64,000 bases of DNA from assembly GCA_963823675.1 (NCBI GenBank), contig CAWGMT010000008.1, positions 682,001 through 746,000 on the forward strand, written 5' to 3'. The position numbers and the translations under genes are program-made. Below the pieces are notes generated by a model. The model searched no databases. It was not told where the DNA came from and saw only the letters and a list, made by a program, of their open reading frames with translations. The stretch's first letter is position 1. Each line of letters starts with the position of its first letter. This DNA is from CAWGMT01 sp963823675. Its GTDB lineage: Bacteria > Planctomycetota > Planctomycetia > Isosphaerales > Isosphaeraceae. Positions 47,367 through 57,008 of the stretch are shown piece by piece.

Positions 47367-47563
47367 CGAAGGACCCTCCTGGAATCGGCTGATCCAACCA
47401 CGTCACTGAATTTGCATCCAGAAGTCACGAACGCAATGCCTGTCCTCGAAGTTAAAGAAGTTAAAGAGTTAAAGGAGAGAAAGCAATCAAGTTCCTTGGC
47501 CGCCAGCCCAGTGTGATTCTCCTCGGACTAGGAAACTCCGCGCTTCGGTCTGCTCCGATCGAG

Positions 47564-48643
47564 TCACGGGATGAAGATGTTCAACTGGAGGGACTGGTTG
47601 TCCCGTACATTGATCACATCCACGAGCGTCTGGTCCTTGTGGGCGAGCACGTCCGCCGGACTGGTGAAAGTCTGGCCATCGAGCTCGAAGATCGTATCGC
47701 CGATCTCCAAGCCCACTTGACCGGCGGGCGAATTCGGGTCAGGCGCACGGGTGATTCTGGCCCCGAATGTGCCGTCGGGATAATTGACAGGCGTATAGTA
47801 GATTCCCAGGTTCCCAGCGTAAAACTCTGGGGGACCCGCTGGCGACGATTGCTGTGCTGGCGGCGGATTGTCCGGCGCATTGGCCGCGGCGTTATTCTGC
47901 GCTTGCTGGTTGCTCTGTGTCTGCTGGATGAAGGCCCCATCGAGCGAGCTGGCGAGCCGCTGAAAGCCAGCCGTCCCGATCCCATTCTGTTTGCAGACCT
48001 GTATCAGCGTCGAAAGCTCCTGCCGGTCGTTCCACAGGTCGCTCAGCGAAAGTCGCTGGGTGGCCGCATCGATCTGGTCCTGCGGGAGGTTTTGCAATTC
48101 TTGATCGACCGAGGCCAGCTTCTGCATGGCCTGGACTTTTTCCTCCTGCTCCCGCTGGCGCTCCCGCTCGGCGGCCAGCTTGTTTTGGTATTGGGCCTGC
48201 AGCTGCTGATTGTCATACTGGCTCGCAGCGGGGTACGGCTTATTATTGTATACCCAGTATGCCCGTCCGTTGGGCTTCCACCTCCGTTGGGCGCGACGGT
48301 TCGTTAAGACCCAGGTTCCGTTACTCGTCAGCACGGACACTCGACCGTATTGATCGACGCTGTAAGCGACGTACTGGGGTCGAGTGGAGTCATTCGGGTC
48401 GCTGAACGTTGACGGCGTTTCAGGACGGCTACCCGGCACTCTAGAGCCGGTATCGATGTGGAAACCTAGCTTGTTGTTACTGTTCATTGGGTCGATGCTG
48501 CCGTCAGTGGCAGTCTGGACGAGCTGGCCCACGAACCCCCCGTTGCCGAAGAGTCCGCCGTAGGCACGTACCCCGGCAGCCAAACTGAAAACCGCTGTGG
48601 CGCAAAACGTCAATCGGATCGTGCCCTGAACAATCTTCCTCAT
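47564..48643 (-). CDS. Secreted protein with coiled coil and PDZ-like domain
   Basis: ATG 48643 is preceded by AGGAGAGA. A signal peptide (GTIRLTFCATAVFSLAAGVR) leads to a 359-residue product. Residues near 140-190 are Gln/Glu-rich and coiled (LQAQYQNKLAAERERQREQE). A Gln/Asn/Pro-rich linker follows. The C-terminal ~90 residues have a PDZ pattern: NLGIYYTPVNYPDGTFGARI, SPAGQVGLEIGDTIFELDG, then TSPADVLAHKDQTL. No protease triad is present, so a scaffold or substrate-binding role outside the cytoplasm is inferred. It stands alone on its strand. Confidence 0.8.
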   Translation of the reverse strand: MRKIVQGTIRLTFCATAVFSLAAGVRAYGGLFGNGGFVGQLVQTATDGSIDPMNSNNKLGFHIDTGSRVPGSRPETPSTFSDPNDSTRPQYVAYSVDQYGRVSVLTSNGTWVLTNRRAQRRWKPNGRAYWVYNNKPYPAASQYDNQQLQAQYQNKLAAERERQREQEEKVQAMQKLASVDQELQNLPQDQIDAATQRLSLSDLWNDRQELSTLIQVCKQNGIGTAGFQRLASSLDGAFIQQTQSNQQAQNNAAANAPDNPPPAQQSSPAGPPEFYAGNLGIYYTPVNYPDGTFGARITRAPDPNSPAGQVGLEIGDTIFELDGQTFTSPADVLAHKDQTLVDVINVRDNQSLQLNIFIP

Positions 48644-49373
48644 CACTCTCTCCTCTTGTTTGCTCGAATCGCTGAAGTTTCAAAATCTCCGAGTGTGGGC
48701 CGGCTGTCCAGCTCGAGATTCTTTCGAATACCATCTCTGACACTTCCGCTGCTAAGTGTCAGGGGGCGCCCCGGCCGATCGGTCCCGCTCCGGCCGCTCG
48801 CGCTCCGACCGGTAAAGGCGCGACGGCGAATTGTAGGCCGATGGGACGAGCATACCGACGGCAATTGGCACGCGTGCGGCGCGACACGGCGACTCAGAGG
48901 ACGCAGCGCTTGCTGCAAGCCGTCGCTTGCGTCGGCCTCGGGCACGACTAGCGGCGGCGCAGCCGCCAACGCGATGAAATAATTCGACCGACGTCGATCA
49001 CCTTATTTCGGTCAGCCCAGTCCATCGCGTCGGATTTGGGCGGCTCATCACTGCAGGCTCCCGGTGCAACCCATAAACTCACGACAAACTTCTATCTTAT
49101 AAAAAGCATTGCAAGTGGCCGTCAAGAAGGTAGCAACATTGGAGGACAGGCAGATCGCATTGTGCCGTTGCCGCTGGTGGAGACCGACCTTCCTCTGGTC
49201 GGTCCGCCACGGCTCACGGAGCCCAGCCAATGGGTCGCAGTGGCGGAATCGCGGGCAAATTCCGGTCTACCGCACAAGAATCCAGGCCACCCGAGCGTGC
49301 GCCCCGCCGAAGAGCGCGGGGAATCAGCGAGCGGATTCAGGAAAGTGGCTGACCTGAGGGCCTCGTGCCAGCC
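48644..49373. other. No gene recognised
   Basis: About 730 bases with no supportable coding region. An AT-rich stretch (ctatcttataaaaagcattg, about 49092-49111) stands out against the GC-rich surroundings but I cannot tie it to a gene. Confidence 0.4.
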
Positions 49374-49560
49374 TCAGGTAACCAGGCAACCGCCCAGGTT
49401 GACTGCCCGGCGCAGACCCAACCGCTCGGCGACCTCTCTGAGCCGCTGGCGGCTCGCCGCCAGGAACCGGCCCAGGAGGCGGCCTTCGCTCAGTTTCGCC
49501 AGTCGGTCCTGCCAGGTCTCGGCGGTCGTGCCCAATCGCTCGAAGATCTGCGGGCGATCG
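49374..49560 (-). pseudogene. RAYT-type transposase, C-terminal fragment
   Basis: Minus-strand codons encode LGTTAETWQDRLAKLSEGRL, LGRFLAASRQRLREVAERLG and a terminal NLGGCLVT with a stop at 49374. This is the same C-terminal module as in the relic at 47052. The upstream catalytic part is absent. Confidence 0.7.
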
Positions 49561-49696
49561 AGAAGATGCCAGCAAGTTCCCGCAGGCGATTGTCGATCCA
49601 GAGTTTAGACGATGACGTGTGCGGAATAATTCGATCATGGACTTCATACTATTGAGAGGGACTAGGTGACTCGCCTGAGCCGGTGGAGGCGATGCC

Positions 49697-50755
49697 ATGT
49701 GGACGAAACCAGTGGTTTCCCCGCCTCTGCGTTCTCTCGTCCAAAAAGGTGTTGCGGCATTGCCCGAGTTGATCGACCACCTATCGGATCGCCGCGAAAC
49801 CAAACTGAGAATGGGTGGCTTCATGGGAATGTGGCGTAGTGACGAGTACGACCCGAGACAACACGCGCCCTTGAAATACTTGCCTGGACCGAAGCCCTCA
49901 CCCAAGTATGACCTGTCGCGCGAACGCCATGTACGAGAGAACAAGTACTCGTTGCGGGTTGGCGACCTCTGCTTCGTTGCCATTGGTCAAATCGTAAACC
50001 GGAATCTCAACGCCGTGCGCTACCAACCAAGTGGCTGTCTGTTGATCAACTCCCCTGTCGAGACACCCTCTCTGGCAGAGTCAGTGCGGAAGGATTGGAA
50101 CGCCTTAACTGCTGAACAACACAAGCAATCGCTTATTCGTGATGCCCTCGCCCCCGCTTACGATTCTGATCCCGGCGCGTTGGTTCGGCTTTGGTTTTAC
50201 TACCCGGTGGAAGGCGAGAAGGTCGCGCTGAGATTGTTGAACCGACCGCTGTATAATGATTCCCTGGTCTGGAGCTTCGTCGCACAGAGGCTTGTCAAGA
50301 AAAAGAACCCGACTCGCTGGCAAGCGTTGATCGACGAATTTGGTCGTGAACACGGATCTCGTTACACCGAAACCATCCCGTTCCTGCTTCGTTGGAATTA
50401 TTGGAGAACGGACTTTGAGGACAATCAGGAGCAGATCGAAGACAGGGGAATCGCAGCCCAGATTCTCGCCAAGGTCTACGCTCGTGATGACCCCAATGAG
50501 CCCAGACTCCCCAATGCAAATGCAGTTGAACCGATGCGTCTCGCGGAGTTGATCAACGCGATCTCTTCTTTTCCCTCTCGCCGCATTGATGAGGCGATTC
50601 ATCGAGGGGTGCGATCCAAAAATAGGGTTATGCGGCAGTCCACGGGGTCATCCACGGGGTCAGACCTAGTTTCAAGTTATTTCGGATGGTCCGGATTGAT
50701 CCAATTCCTCCTCCAAACGCCTCAACTGCTGGCGAACGCTCGCATCGGTCGCTAG
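49697..50755 (+). CDS. Conserved hypothetical protein, 3' end replaced by mobile-element sequence
   Basis: ATG 49697 follows TGGAGG. About 315 residues form a helical protein with repeated short helices (LPELIDHLSDRRETKLRMGG, GALVRLWFYYPVEGEKVALR, EPMRLAELINAISSFPSRRI), possibly HEAT-like. No catalytic motif is visible. From about residue 320 the frame reads into the inverted end of the element at 50656 (SSTGSDLVSSYFG), so the natural C-terminus is lost and the last ~35 residues are foreign. Function unknown. Confidence 0.65.
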   Translation: MWTKPVVSPPLRSLVQKGVAALPELIDHLSDRRETKLRMGGFMGMWRSDEYDPRQHAPLKYLPGPKPSPKYDLSRERHVRENKYSLRVGDLCFVAIGQIVNRNLNAVRYQPSGCLLINSPVETPSLAESVRKDWNALTAEQHKQSLIRDALAPAYDSDPGALVRLWFYYPVEGEKVALRLLNRPLYNDSLVWSFVAQRLVKKKNPTRWQALIDEFGREHGSRYTETIPFLLRWNYWRTDFEDNQEQIEDRGIAAQILAKVYARDDPNEPRLPNANAVEPMRLAELINAISSFPSRRIDEAIHRGVRSKNRVMRQSTGSSTGSDLVSSYFGWSGLIQFLLQTPQLLANARIGR

Positions 50756-51726
50756 CCAGCCCGCGAAGCGCCGAGTCAGGTTGGGTACGCTTTCGGCGCG
50801 CGACACTCCAAGCACTGTCGCCAGCTCCGCGTTGGTCGCCGCCGTCCGGCTCCGCGCCAGATAAGCCAGCGCCGCTCGCGCCGGATGCCGGCTCCCGCGC
50901 CGCCTCAGCTCCGCGCGATCGACCTGATATGCCGCGCGCATGACCTCACTTACCCGTGCGAGTGTCGGGCCCTGGATCAGTCGCGATTCCCGTCGCCGCT
51001 CGCGGCGAGGTTCGCCGCGCACCATCGCCCTGACTCGATCGATGAATGCTTCACTGCCGAGGACCCATCCGTGGTACGCCTGCTTCCAGGGTGACTCTGG
51101 CGGCTCGGACAACCCCGCGGTCACATACGCGCCGGTAGGCCGCCGCCGGATCCGGCCCGCCGAACGCACCGCCCCAGGACGCCAGCAACTCGTCGTAAGC
51201 TACCCACTCCAGAACGGCGTCCGCGACGGGCGTAGCCGGGATAACTCGACCAGGCCCATGCCGCCGGATGCTCCACCAGTTGCCCTCGGACGGGATTGAG
51301 GTGCACGTATCGGGTCACCGTCCAGAGGTAGGTCTCGTCTTCGACCAGTTCGGTACGATAGCGGCCCTGGAACACATGTCCAGAAAAGCGGTGGCGGCGC
51401 GACCAGCCATTCGCGTAGCCCGACAGAAACGCCTGCATGCCCGCGGCGAGATTGGGCTGGGGGGTCTTGAGAACGACGTGCAGGTGATTGGACATGATGG
51501 CGAACGCGTAAACACGCCAGGCACACCGAATGACGGCTCGACCGAGGTGTTCTCGGAGCCGGTCGCGGTCGACGTCATCGCATACGATGTCCTGACGCCC
51601 ATTGCCGCGAGCCATGAGGGGTAGATAGCGTCAGGATACTGGAGGCGTAACCGTCGTGGCATGCGCTCCATACGAACATACTTGCCGACGGACGGCAAGA
51701 AAAAACTTGAAACTAGGTCTGACCCC
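50656..51726. mobile_element. RAYT-type element with perfect 23-bp inverted ends
   Basis: Ends 50656-50678 and 51704-51726 are exact reverse complements over 23 bases (core gtcagacctagtttcaagtt). Partial extra copies sit just outside both ends (cacggggtca at 50641-50650; aggtctgacccc at 51731-51742). Between them lies one Y1-type transposase gene. Both neighbours are truncated at these ends, which marks the insertion. Confidence 0.8.
50672..51663 (-). CDS. REP-associated tyrosine (Y1) transposase, two frameshifts
   Basis: From ATG 51663 the protein begins MPRRLRLQYPDAIY. After a shift near 51620 it continues with MARGNGRQDIVCDDVDRDRL and the HUH metal site in AIMSNHLHVVLKTPQ. GHVFQGRYRTELVEDETYLW and TVTRYVHLNPVRG carry the conserved motif with the presumed catalytic Tyr. 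A second shift near 51165-51230 leads to WKQAYHGWVLGSEAFIDRV and a helix-turn-helix-like tail (AATNAELATVLGVSRAESV). With the shifts corrected this is a full-length RAYT of about 325 residues. The stop overlaps the element's left end. Confidence 0.8.
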
Positions 51727-51742
51727 CTGAAGGTCTGACCCC

Positions 51743-52319
51743 CTGAATGACGGTAAACCAAACAATGCGGGCAATGCCGCTGGCGAAACGCGAGATGACC
51801 AGTCGCATCCAGGACCACGACAAACCGCCCTTGCAGGCGGGCGGCGTCCAGGACTTTCATGCGAATGAGGCGGCGTAGCATCTTGGTCCGTAACCAGGCG
51901 TAGGGCGCAGCGCCGGTGTGTCCCAGAAAGTGATCCAGGGTATCGTGCACCGGCCGCGTCTCCTGCTGGGTTTGGGCCAGGCGATTGAGATTGTGCAGCA
52001 CCTGTGTGCCGCGGGCATCGAGGTCGAAATCCAGTTGTCGGCGACTGCCGAGCTGGAACAGATACAGACTGAGCCCCCAATAGATGAGGAAGCGTTTGTG
52101 GTAGATGACCAGGGGCAAGAAGCGGCTATCGGGAATGCGATCCAGCCACTGATTGAGCTCAGGCCAGAAGTGGCGGATGGTTGCCGGTAGCGCCTCGCCC
52201 AAGTTTACAACCGGCCCTGCCGCCGTTTCCGCTCCCGGACGTGGCTGCGGACCAGGACCAGGGTCAATTGGGAAATCTCCTGAATGAGGCATTTGAGCCG
52301 ATGATATTCGTCGATCCAT
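51743..52319 (-). pseudogene. DDE-type transposase, 3' truncated by the RAYT element
   Basis: The retained N-terminal part encodes LPATIRHFWPELNQWLDRIP, HKRFLIYWGLSLYLFQLGSR, TLDHFLGHTGAAPYAWLRTK and VVVLDATGHLAFRQRHCPHC, with the first catalytic Asp in V-L-D-A-T. The frame is cut after LVYRHS by the element end. The remaining Asp and Glu are missing. The start is uncertain: the frame is open to 52319 but overlaps the upstream gene, and a TTG near 52200 is more likely. Confidence 0.7.
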
Positions 52320-52558
52320 TCACGCACCTCCTCCGTGAGATCGACCGGAACATAAACCGTGCGCGTCTTGCCGCGCACTTTGTAGGTCAGTTGATGGCCA
52401 CGGTGCTTCTCGCCGGAAGCGCAGCGGCAGCCCGGCTTGCCACAGCGGCGCTCGACCGAAACCAGGCTGGCGGCCAGCAGCGGTTTGCGAGCGGTCAGCT
52501 GCTTGACTCGGCTGCCAAGCATGCGGCGAATATTGGTGGGATGATGGGGAACGCGCAT
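52205..52558 (-). CDS. Transposase-linked small protein (DUF6788-like)
   Basis: The 117-residue product contains a Cys/His cluster (RRCGKPGCRCASGEKHRGH) likely to bind zinc, followed by YKVRGKTRTVYVPVDLTEEV and a C-terminal helix ending in basic residues. This layout matches the small protein often encoded directly upstream of this type of DDE transposase. Its stop adjoins the probable start of that gene. It may help DNA binding by the transposase; that role is inferred. Confidence 0.65.
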   Translation of the reverse strand: MRVPHHPTNIRRMLGSRVKQLTARKPLLAASLVSVERRCGKPGCRCASGEKHRGHQLTYKVRGKTRTVYVPVDLTEEVREWIDEYHRLKCLIQEISQLTLVLVRSHVRERKRRQGRL

Positions 52559-52862
52559 GGCGGCCTCGGGGCTGACGTATTCTCAGTAAGTTAGCTTAGC
52601 AGAAAACGCCCCGAAAAGCAGCGGTGCGAAGAAAACGCAAGACGGGGAAAACCCCGGCCGGGTGCAGCGCCCTATGGCAAGCTTACTTGAGTGGTCGCAG
52701 GGGTGCGATGAAAATCGTATTCTTCAGAGCTGAAATCGGGGTGTGCAGGGGGACTATACCATGCGACGGCAACGGAATTCGCGGAAGAGCGGGCCGCCCC
52801 GGCTGCGGGTCACTCCAGGCCGCCTGGCGGATCCGGGTCCGGGCGGCGGTCGGCCGGATGGG
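52559..52862. other. No gene recognised
   Basis: About 300 bases between the transposase-linked gene and the LamG gene; no open frame or clear repeat is supported. The element's outer end is expected here but was not found. Confidence 0.35.
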
Positions 52863-53768
52863 CTATCCCATGGCGATCTTGTAATGCTCTTGGATTCGGT
52901 CGGCGGGCAGGACATACGGGTAGATTGCGACCTCATCAAGCCCACCACGGAGGAAGCTGCCGCGATCGCGCGTCCCGAGGCGCAAGGGCGCGGTCCCGTG
53001 GGCGGGCATGATGGCGAACTTCGGATTACTGTAGAGCGTCCCGGGCGACGGCGGCCCCAGGCGGAAACGACCATCCTTGTAGATCTGGACCCCCGCCGCG
53101 GGATTCGTCCGATCGCCCTGCTGGTAGCAGGCGACGATATGGATCCATCGCCCTGGGACGAGCTTGTCCTGGAAGTAGGCACCCGCGCCCTCGCCCCCCG
53201 CCGGATTCCAGATGTACGCCGAGATCCGGTTGGGCCGCGCCGAGAGCAGGTGGCGCTCCAGGTCCGTGTGCAGGCTGTAAAATCGGAACCCCCACTCGAA
53301 CTGCCCCACGACGCCCTTACCGAGCCAGTGCACGTAGGGTCGGGCGACCTCGACGGGGAAATCCAGGGCATCAGGCCTCATCCAGACCTCGACCGTCAGC
53401 CCGGCCTGGCTTTGCGGCTGGCTGAAATCGACGCTGTCGGGGATCTCCACATACTCGCGCCCATGGAACCCGACCGCCGTGTTGCGATCGCGCTCGATGG
53501 CACCGGCCTCGCCATAGGTGGGGCGACCGTGGTACTTGCCGTCGTGGCCATGCCCCGTCGCGTCGACGGCCGTCGGCGCCCTAGCCTCCCCCAACCGCCA
53601 GTAGGCGATCGGCCGGTCGGCCAACACGGCCTGTTGGTAAGCGATCCGCCCCCGTCTCGGGATAGCCCTGGGATCGTCCGCAGCCTGGGCGATGGGAGGA
53701 TCTCCCATGGCGTCGAGGCCGACGAAGGTGGCCAGCTTGAGGGCTTCTCGACGAGTGAAGTCGGGCAT
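52863..53768 (-). CDS. LamG (concanavalin A-like) domain protein with Tat-like leader
   Basis: LamG domains bind glycans or other ligands outside the cell. ATG 53768 opens a leader with twin arginines (MPDFTRREALKLATFVGLDA); the longer frame upstream is not protein-like. The 301-residue protein has the LamG strand pattern: AYWRLGEARAPTAVDATGHG, VGFHGREYVEIPDSVDF, LTVEVWMRPDALDFPVE, PGRWIHIVACYQQGDRTNPA and LRLGTRDRGSFLRGGLDEVA followed by I-Y-P-Y-V-L. No catalytic module is attached. It stands alone on its strand. Confidence 0.85.
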   Translation of the reverse strand: MPDFTRREALKLATFVGLDAMGDPPIAQAADDPRAIPRRGRIAYQQAVLADRPIAYWRLGEARAPTAVDATGHGHDGKYHGRPTYGEAGAIERDRNTAVGFHGREYVEIPDSVDFSQPQSQAGLTVEVWMRPDALDFPVEVARPYVHWLGKGVVGQFEWGFRFYSLHTDLERHLLSARPNRISAYIWNPAGGEGAGAYFQDKLVPGRWIHIVACYQQGDRTNPAAGVQIYKDGRFRLGPPSPGTLYSNPKFAIMPAHGTAPLRLGTRDRGSFLRGGLDEVAIYPYVLPADRIQEHYKIAMG

Positions 53769-54109
53769 GACGGCCCTCCGCGATCGCGCAGTCCTGGCTC
53801 GGATGCCGGAGCCCGACCCGGGCCGGGCCAGATCGACCGCTGTCTCCATTGCCTTCGCAGCAGTGACTCTATCCGGGGCTGGCCCCGGTCGCAATGCTCA
53901 CGTGGGGGTCGGTTGGCACCTGGCTCGAGAAAGTCGGGGAGAAGGGAGAGGAGGCAAGGGTCACCCATCCAGGGAGACGTAGCTCGCATCGGGAGGACGT
54001 CGGCGAGGCTCGGAAGCGGGTCATCGGGGTCGGGAATCCGGAGCAAGTGGCTCCGCAGCGGCGACCGGACACCGTGCCCGATCGCCGTAACGCAAAGCTG
54101 CCCCTTGTC

Positions 54110-54325
54110 CTTGGTCCTTTGTCCTCTGTGCCGGAACGCGACGATCGGCGGCCGTCATGCTGACCTGCGCTTTGTCCTCTGTCTGCTGTCCGTTGTCCGT
54201 TGTACCGGAACGCGATGATCGGCGGCCGTGACGCAGACCGTGACGCAAGCCAGTCCAAAAGCGCCGACGTAAGTCGTTGCCTGATAAGGGCGTGACGATG
54301 GTGACGATGGTGACGATGAAAAACG
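54110..54325. repeat. Imperfect duplications and short tandem repeats
   Basis: The block tttgtcctctgt ... ccggaacgcgacgatcggcg occurs at about 54118-54158 and again at 54172-54230 with an inserted tgtccgt heptamer run. At 54291-54320 gacgatggt is repeated three times. The whole gap 53769-54536 carries no supportable gene. Confidence 0.65.
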
Positions 54326-54536
54326 CAGTTTCCTACGTCTGGCTCGCCCGCCCTCGAATCGAGCGTCAGTTCTGCCGATCGTGCCGCTTCTAGCGGCTTT
54401 ATCGACGGGTGTTCGGCGTTTCGTGTTCGGATGTTAGCTGCCCACCGCCATGGCATGCCAAAGCGCTCTGCTGTAGCATTGAACGACATGTCGCTCGAGT
54501 CGTCGTCAACCCATCCACTGGTAGTGAGCCCCCCTG

Positions 54537-55743
54537 ATGTCGGACTGGCGTCGAGCCATTGATTCTTATATCGAATCCCACGCGGACCGATGGACTGCGG
54601 TCCGGCGGCATCTGCACGTCCACCCGGAACCCAGCCGGGAGGAATATGCGACGACGCGATTCCTGGCGGACCAGTTGGCCGAGACCGGAGTGTGCGTCCA
54701 GATCGCACCGACCGGACGTGGCTTGATCGTCGAGCCCGACGGCCAGGGGGATCGGACGCGGGTCGCGATCAGGGCCGACATGGACGCCCTGCGCCTCCAG
54801 GACGCCAAGTCGGTCGCCTATCGCTCCAGCCGCGACGGCTTCATGCACGCTTGTGGCCACGACGCCCATTCGGCGATGGTCGTGGCCGCGGCCTCGGCCC
54901 TGATGGAGGCCCGCGAGGCCTTGCCCACGAACACGATATGGAGGGCCGTGTTCCAGCCGGCCGAGGAGATCGGCGAAGGGGCCTTCGAGATGATCGCGGC
55001 GGGGGCGATGGAGAAAGTCCGCGCGATCGCAGCCTTGCACGTCGATCCCGACCTGGAATCTGGCCGGGTTGCGTACCGCACCGGAATCCTGACCGCTCAT
55101 TGCCAGGAGATCGCCATCACGATCAAGGGCATGGGAGGCCACGCCGCCCGCCCGCATCTCTCGGTCGACCCGATTGGCGTGGCCGTCGGGCTGATCAACA
55201 GCATCTATCAATTCGTCCCCCGCTCGCTCGACTCGCGCGATCCGACGGTGATCACCTTCGGGTGCATCCAGGGTGGCACGAGCGCCAACGTCATTCCCGA
55301 GGAGGTCAAGCTCATGGGGACGATTCGCACGCTGTCGCGTTCTGCCGCCGCCCGGCTCGAGGACCAGGTGATGCGGATCGCCCGCGGGTATAGCGAGGCT
55401 AGCGGTGCCGCGATCGAAGTCACCTTCCGGCGCGGCACGGACGCCGTGACCAACGACCCCGCGGTGACGGCGACATGCGTCGAGGCCGCGCGCGAGGTCG
55501 TCGGGGTGGCCAATGTCGACGAGATCCCGCTTCCCAGCATGGGCGGCGAGGACTTCTCGGGCTACCTCAAGCACGCTCCAGGATGCCTGCTGCGGCTGGG
55601 AGCGGCCGTGCCGGATGGTCCCCGGCACTTTCTCCACACGTCCGCTCTTCGACATCGACGAACATGCACTGCTGATCGGGGCCAAGGTTCTGGCCCACAG
55701 CGTGGTCTTTCTCTGCAACCCCTCCCGGAGCGACGCCGAGTGA
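54537..55743 (+). CDS. M20-family amidohydrolase (hippurate/N-acyl amino acid hydrolase type), one frameshift
   Basis: M20 amidohydrolases use two metal ions to remove acyl groups from amino acids. The ATG at 54537 begins a protein with RRHLHVHPEPSREEYATTRF, the metal-ligand blocks AIRADMDALRLQD, GFMHACGHDAHSAMVV and FQPAEEIGEGAFEMI, and the dimerisation domain (ITIKGMGGHAARPHLSVDPI). Near 55640 one extra T shifts the frame, after which LFDIDEHALLIGAKVLAHSV completes the usual C-terminus. Length (about 400) is normal. The stop TGA overlaps the next gene's GTG start, so the two are translationally coupled. Confidence 0.85.
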
Positions 55744-56874
55744 GCCTCTACAAGTTCGTCAGCAATGAACGGCCGACGCTCGGCGTCGAGATCGAGCTGA
55801 ACCTGGTCGATAGCCAGACGATGGCGCTGCGCAGCGGAGTCGCTCGAGATCCTGAGCGATGTCCCCGCGGAGCTGCGAGGTGTCGGTCAAGCCCGAGCTC
55901 TTCCAGTGCTTACCTCGAGATCAACACCAGGATTTGCCGGGACGTCGCCGAGGTCGAGAGTGATCTGGTCGAGAAACTCCGGGTGGTTCGCCGAGCTCGC
56001 GGCTCGCCAGGGCCTGCGCCTCTTCTGGGGCGGCACTCATCCATTCTCGCGCTGGCAGGACCAGGAGGTCACGCCCAACGAACGTTACCTCGATCTGATC
56101 GACCTTCTGCAGGAGACGGCCCGCCGGCTGGTGACCTTCGGCCTGCACGTCCACGTCGGCGTCGACTCGGGCGACAAGGCGATCATGATCTGCGACCGCA
56201 TCCTGCAGCACCTGCCGACGCTGCTGGCGCTGTCGGTCAACAGCCCGTTCTGGCAAGGCCGGAACACCGGCCTGCACTCGCAGCGCAGCAAGATCATGGA
56301 GACCCTGCCCACCGCCGGACTGCCGCCGCTCGATGCGGAACTGGTCCGAGTACACCTGGCTGTTGAACCACATGGTCGAGACCGGGTTCATCAAGACGAT
56401 CCGCGAGATCTGGTGGGACGTGCGCCCGCATCACAACTTCGGCACGGTCGAGGTGCGCATCTGCGACATGCCCCCCAGCCTGAAGCACGTGCTGGGCCTG
56501 ACGGCGCTGATCCAGTGCCTGGTCTACGACCTCTCCCAGGAGATCGACCGGGGCACGTATCAGTACGATTGCCATCCCTTCATGATCCGCCAGAACAAGT
56601 GGCGCGCCTGCCGTTACGGGCATGGATGCCAAGCTGGTCGATCCCGACCACCTACCAGGCGGTTCCGGCGCGCAAGGTGGTCCGTACCTTGCTTGATCGC
56701 GGTTGCAAGACCGCGGCGAGGAGCTCGGCTGCTCGTCGTACCTCGAGATCATCCGCGACATGCTCGATCAACCGACGGGCTCGGTGCCGCCAAATGCGAG
56801 GCTTTCGACGAGACCCACGACCTGGCCGAGGTCGTTCGCCGCATGCTGGCGTATAGCGAGGCGAGCGTGGGATG
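55740..56874 (+). CDS. YbdK-like carboxylate-amine ligase (glutamate-cysteine ligase 2 fold), several frameshifts
   Basis: The family joins carboxylates to amines with ATP; some members make gamma-glutamylcysteine. The GTG at 55740 overlaps the previous stop. Recognisable blocks occur in order over at least three frames: RPTLGVEIELNLVDSQT, YLEINTRICRDVAEVESDLV, GLRLFWGGTHPFSRWQDQEV, VTFGLHVHVGVDSGDKAIMI, NSPFWQGRNTGLHSQRSKI, IREIWWDVRPHHNFGTVEVR and ICDMPPSLKHVLGLTALI. The metal and ATP residues in these blocks are kept. Shifts near 55850, 55985, 56335, 56620 and 56700 break it. Summed length is normal, so either a recent pseudogene or error-rich sequence. Confidence 0.75.
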
Positions 56875-56901
56875 ACTCCGACTCACGCCGGCTCGGACGG
56901 T

Positions 56902-56956
56902 CTTTCACGATTTCTTCACATTTCGGCCACTGATTGAACATACTTTCCGTTATGAT
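56902..56956 (+). promoter_or_regulatory. Candidate Pho-box-like repeat and -10 element upstream of the response regulator
   Basis: Two 7-base direct repeats, ctttcac (56902-56908) and tcttcac (56913-56919), are separated by four bases, giving the 11-base period of a PhoB site. A -10-like tatgat lies at 56951-56956, but spacing to the repeats is longer than usual. Autoregulation by the downstream PhoB-like protein is possible. Confidence 0.4.
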
Positions 56957-57008
56957 GGAATCAGATCGGCTCCCGGACTGACCAACCTCTCACGTTAGCC
57001 ATCCAGCC

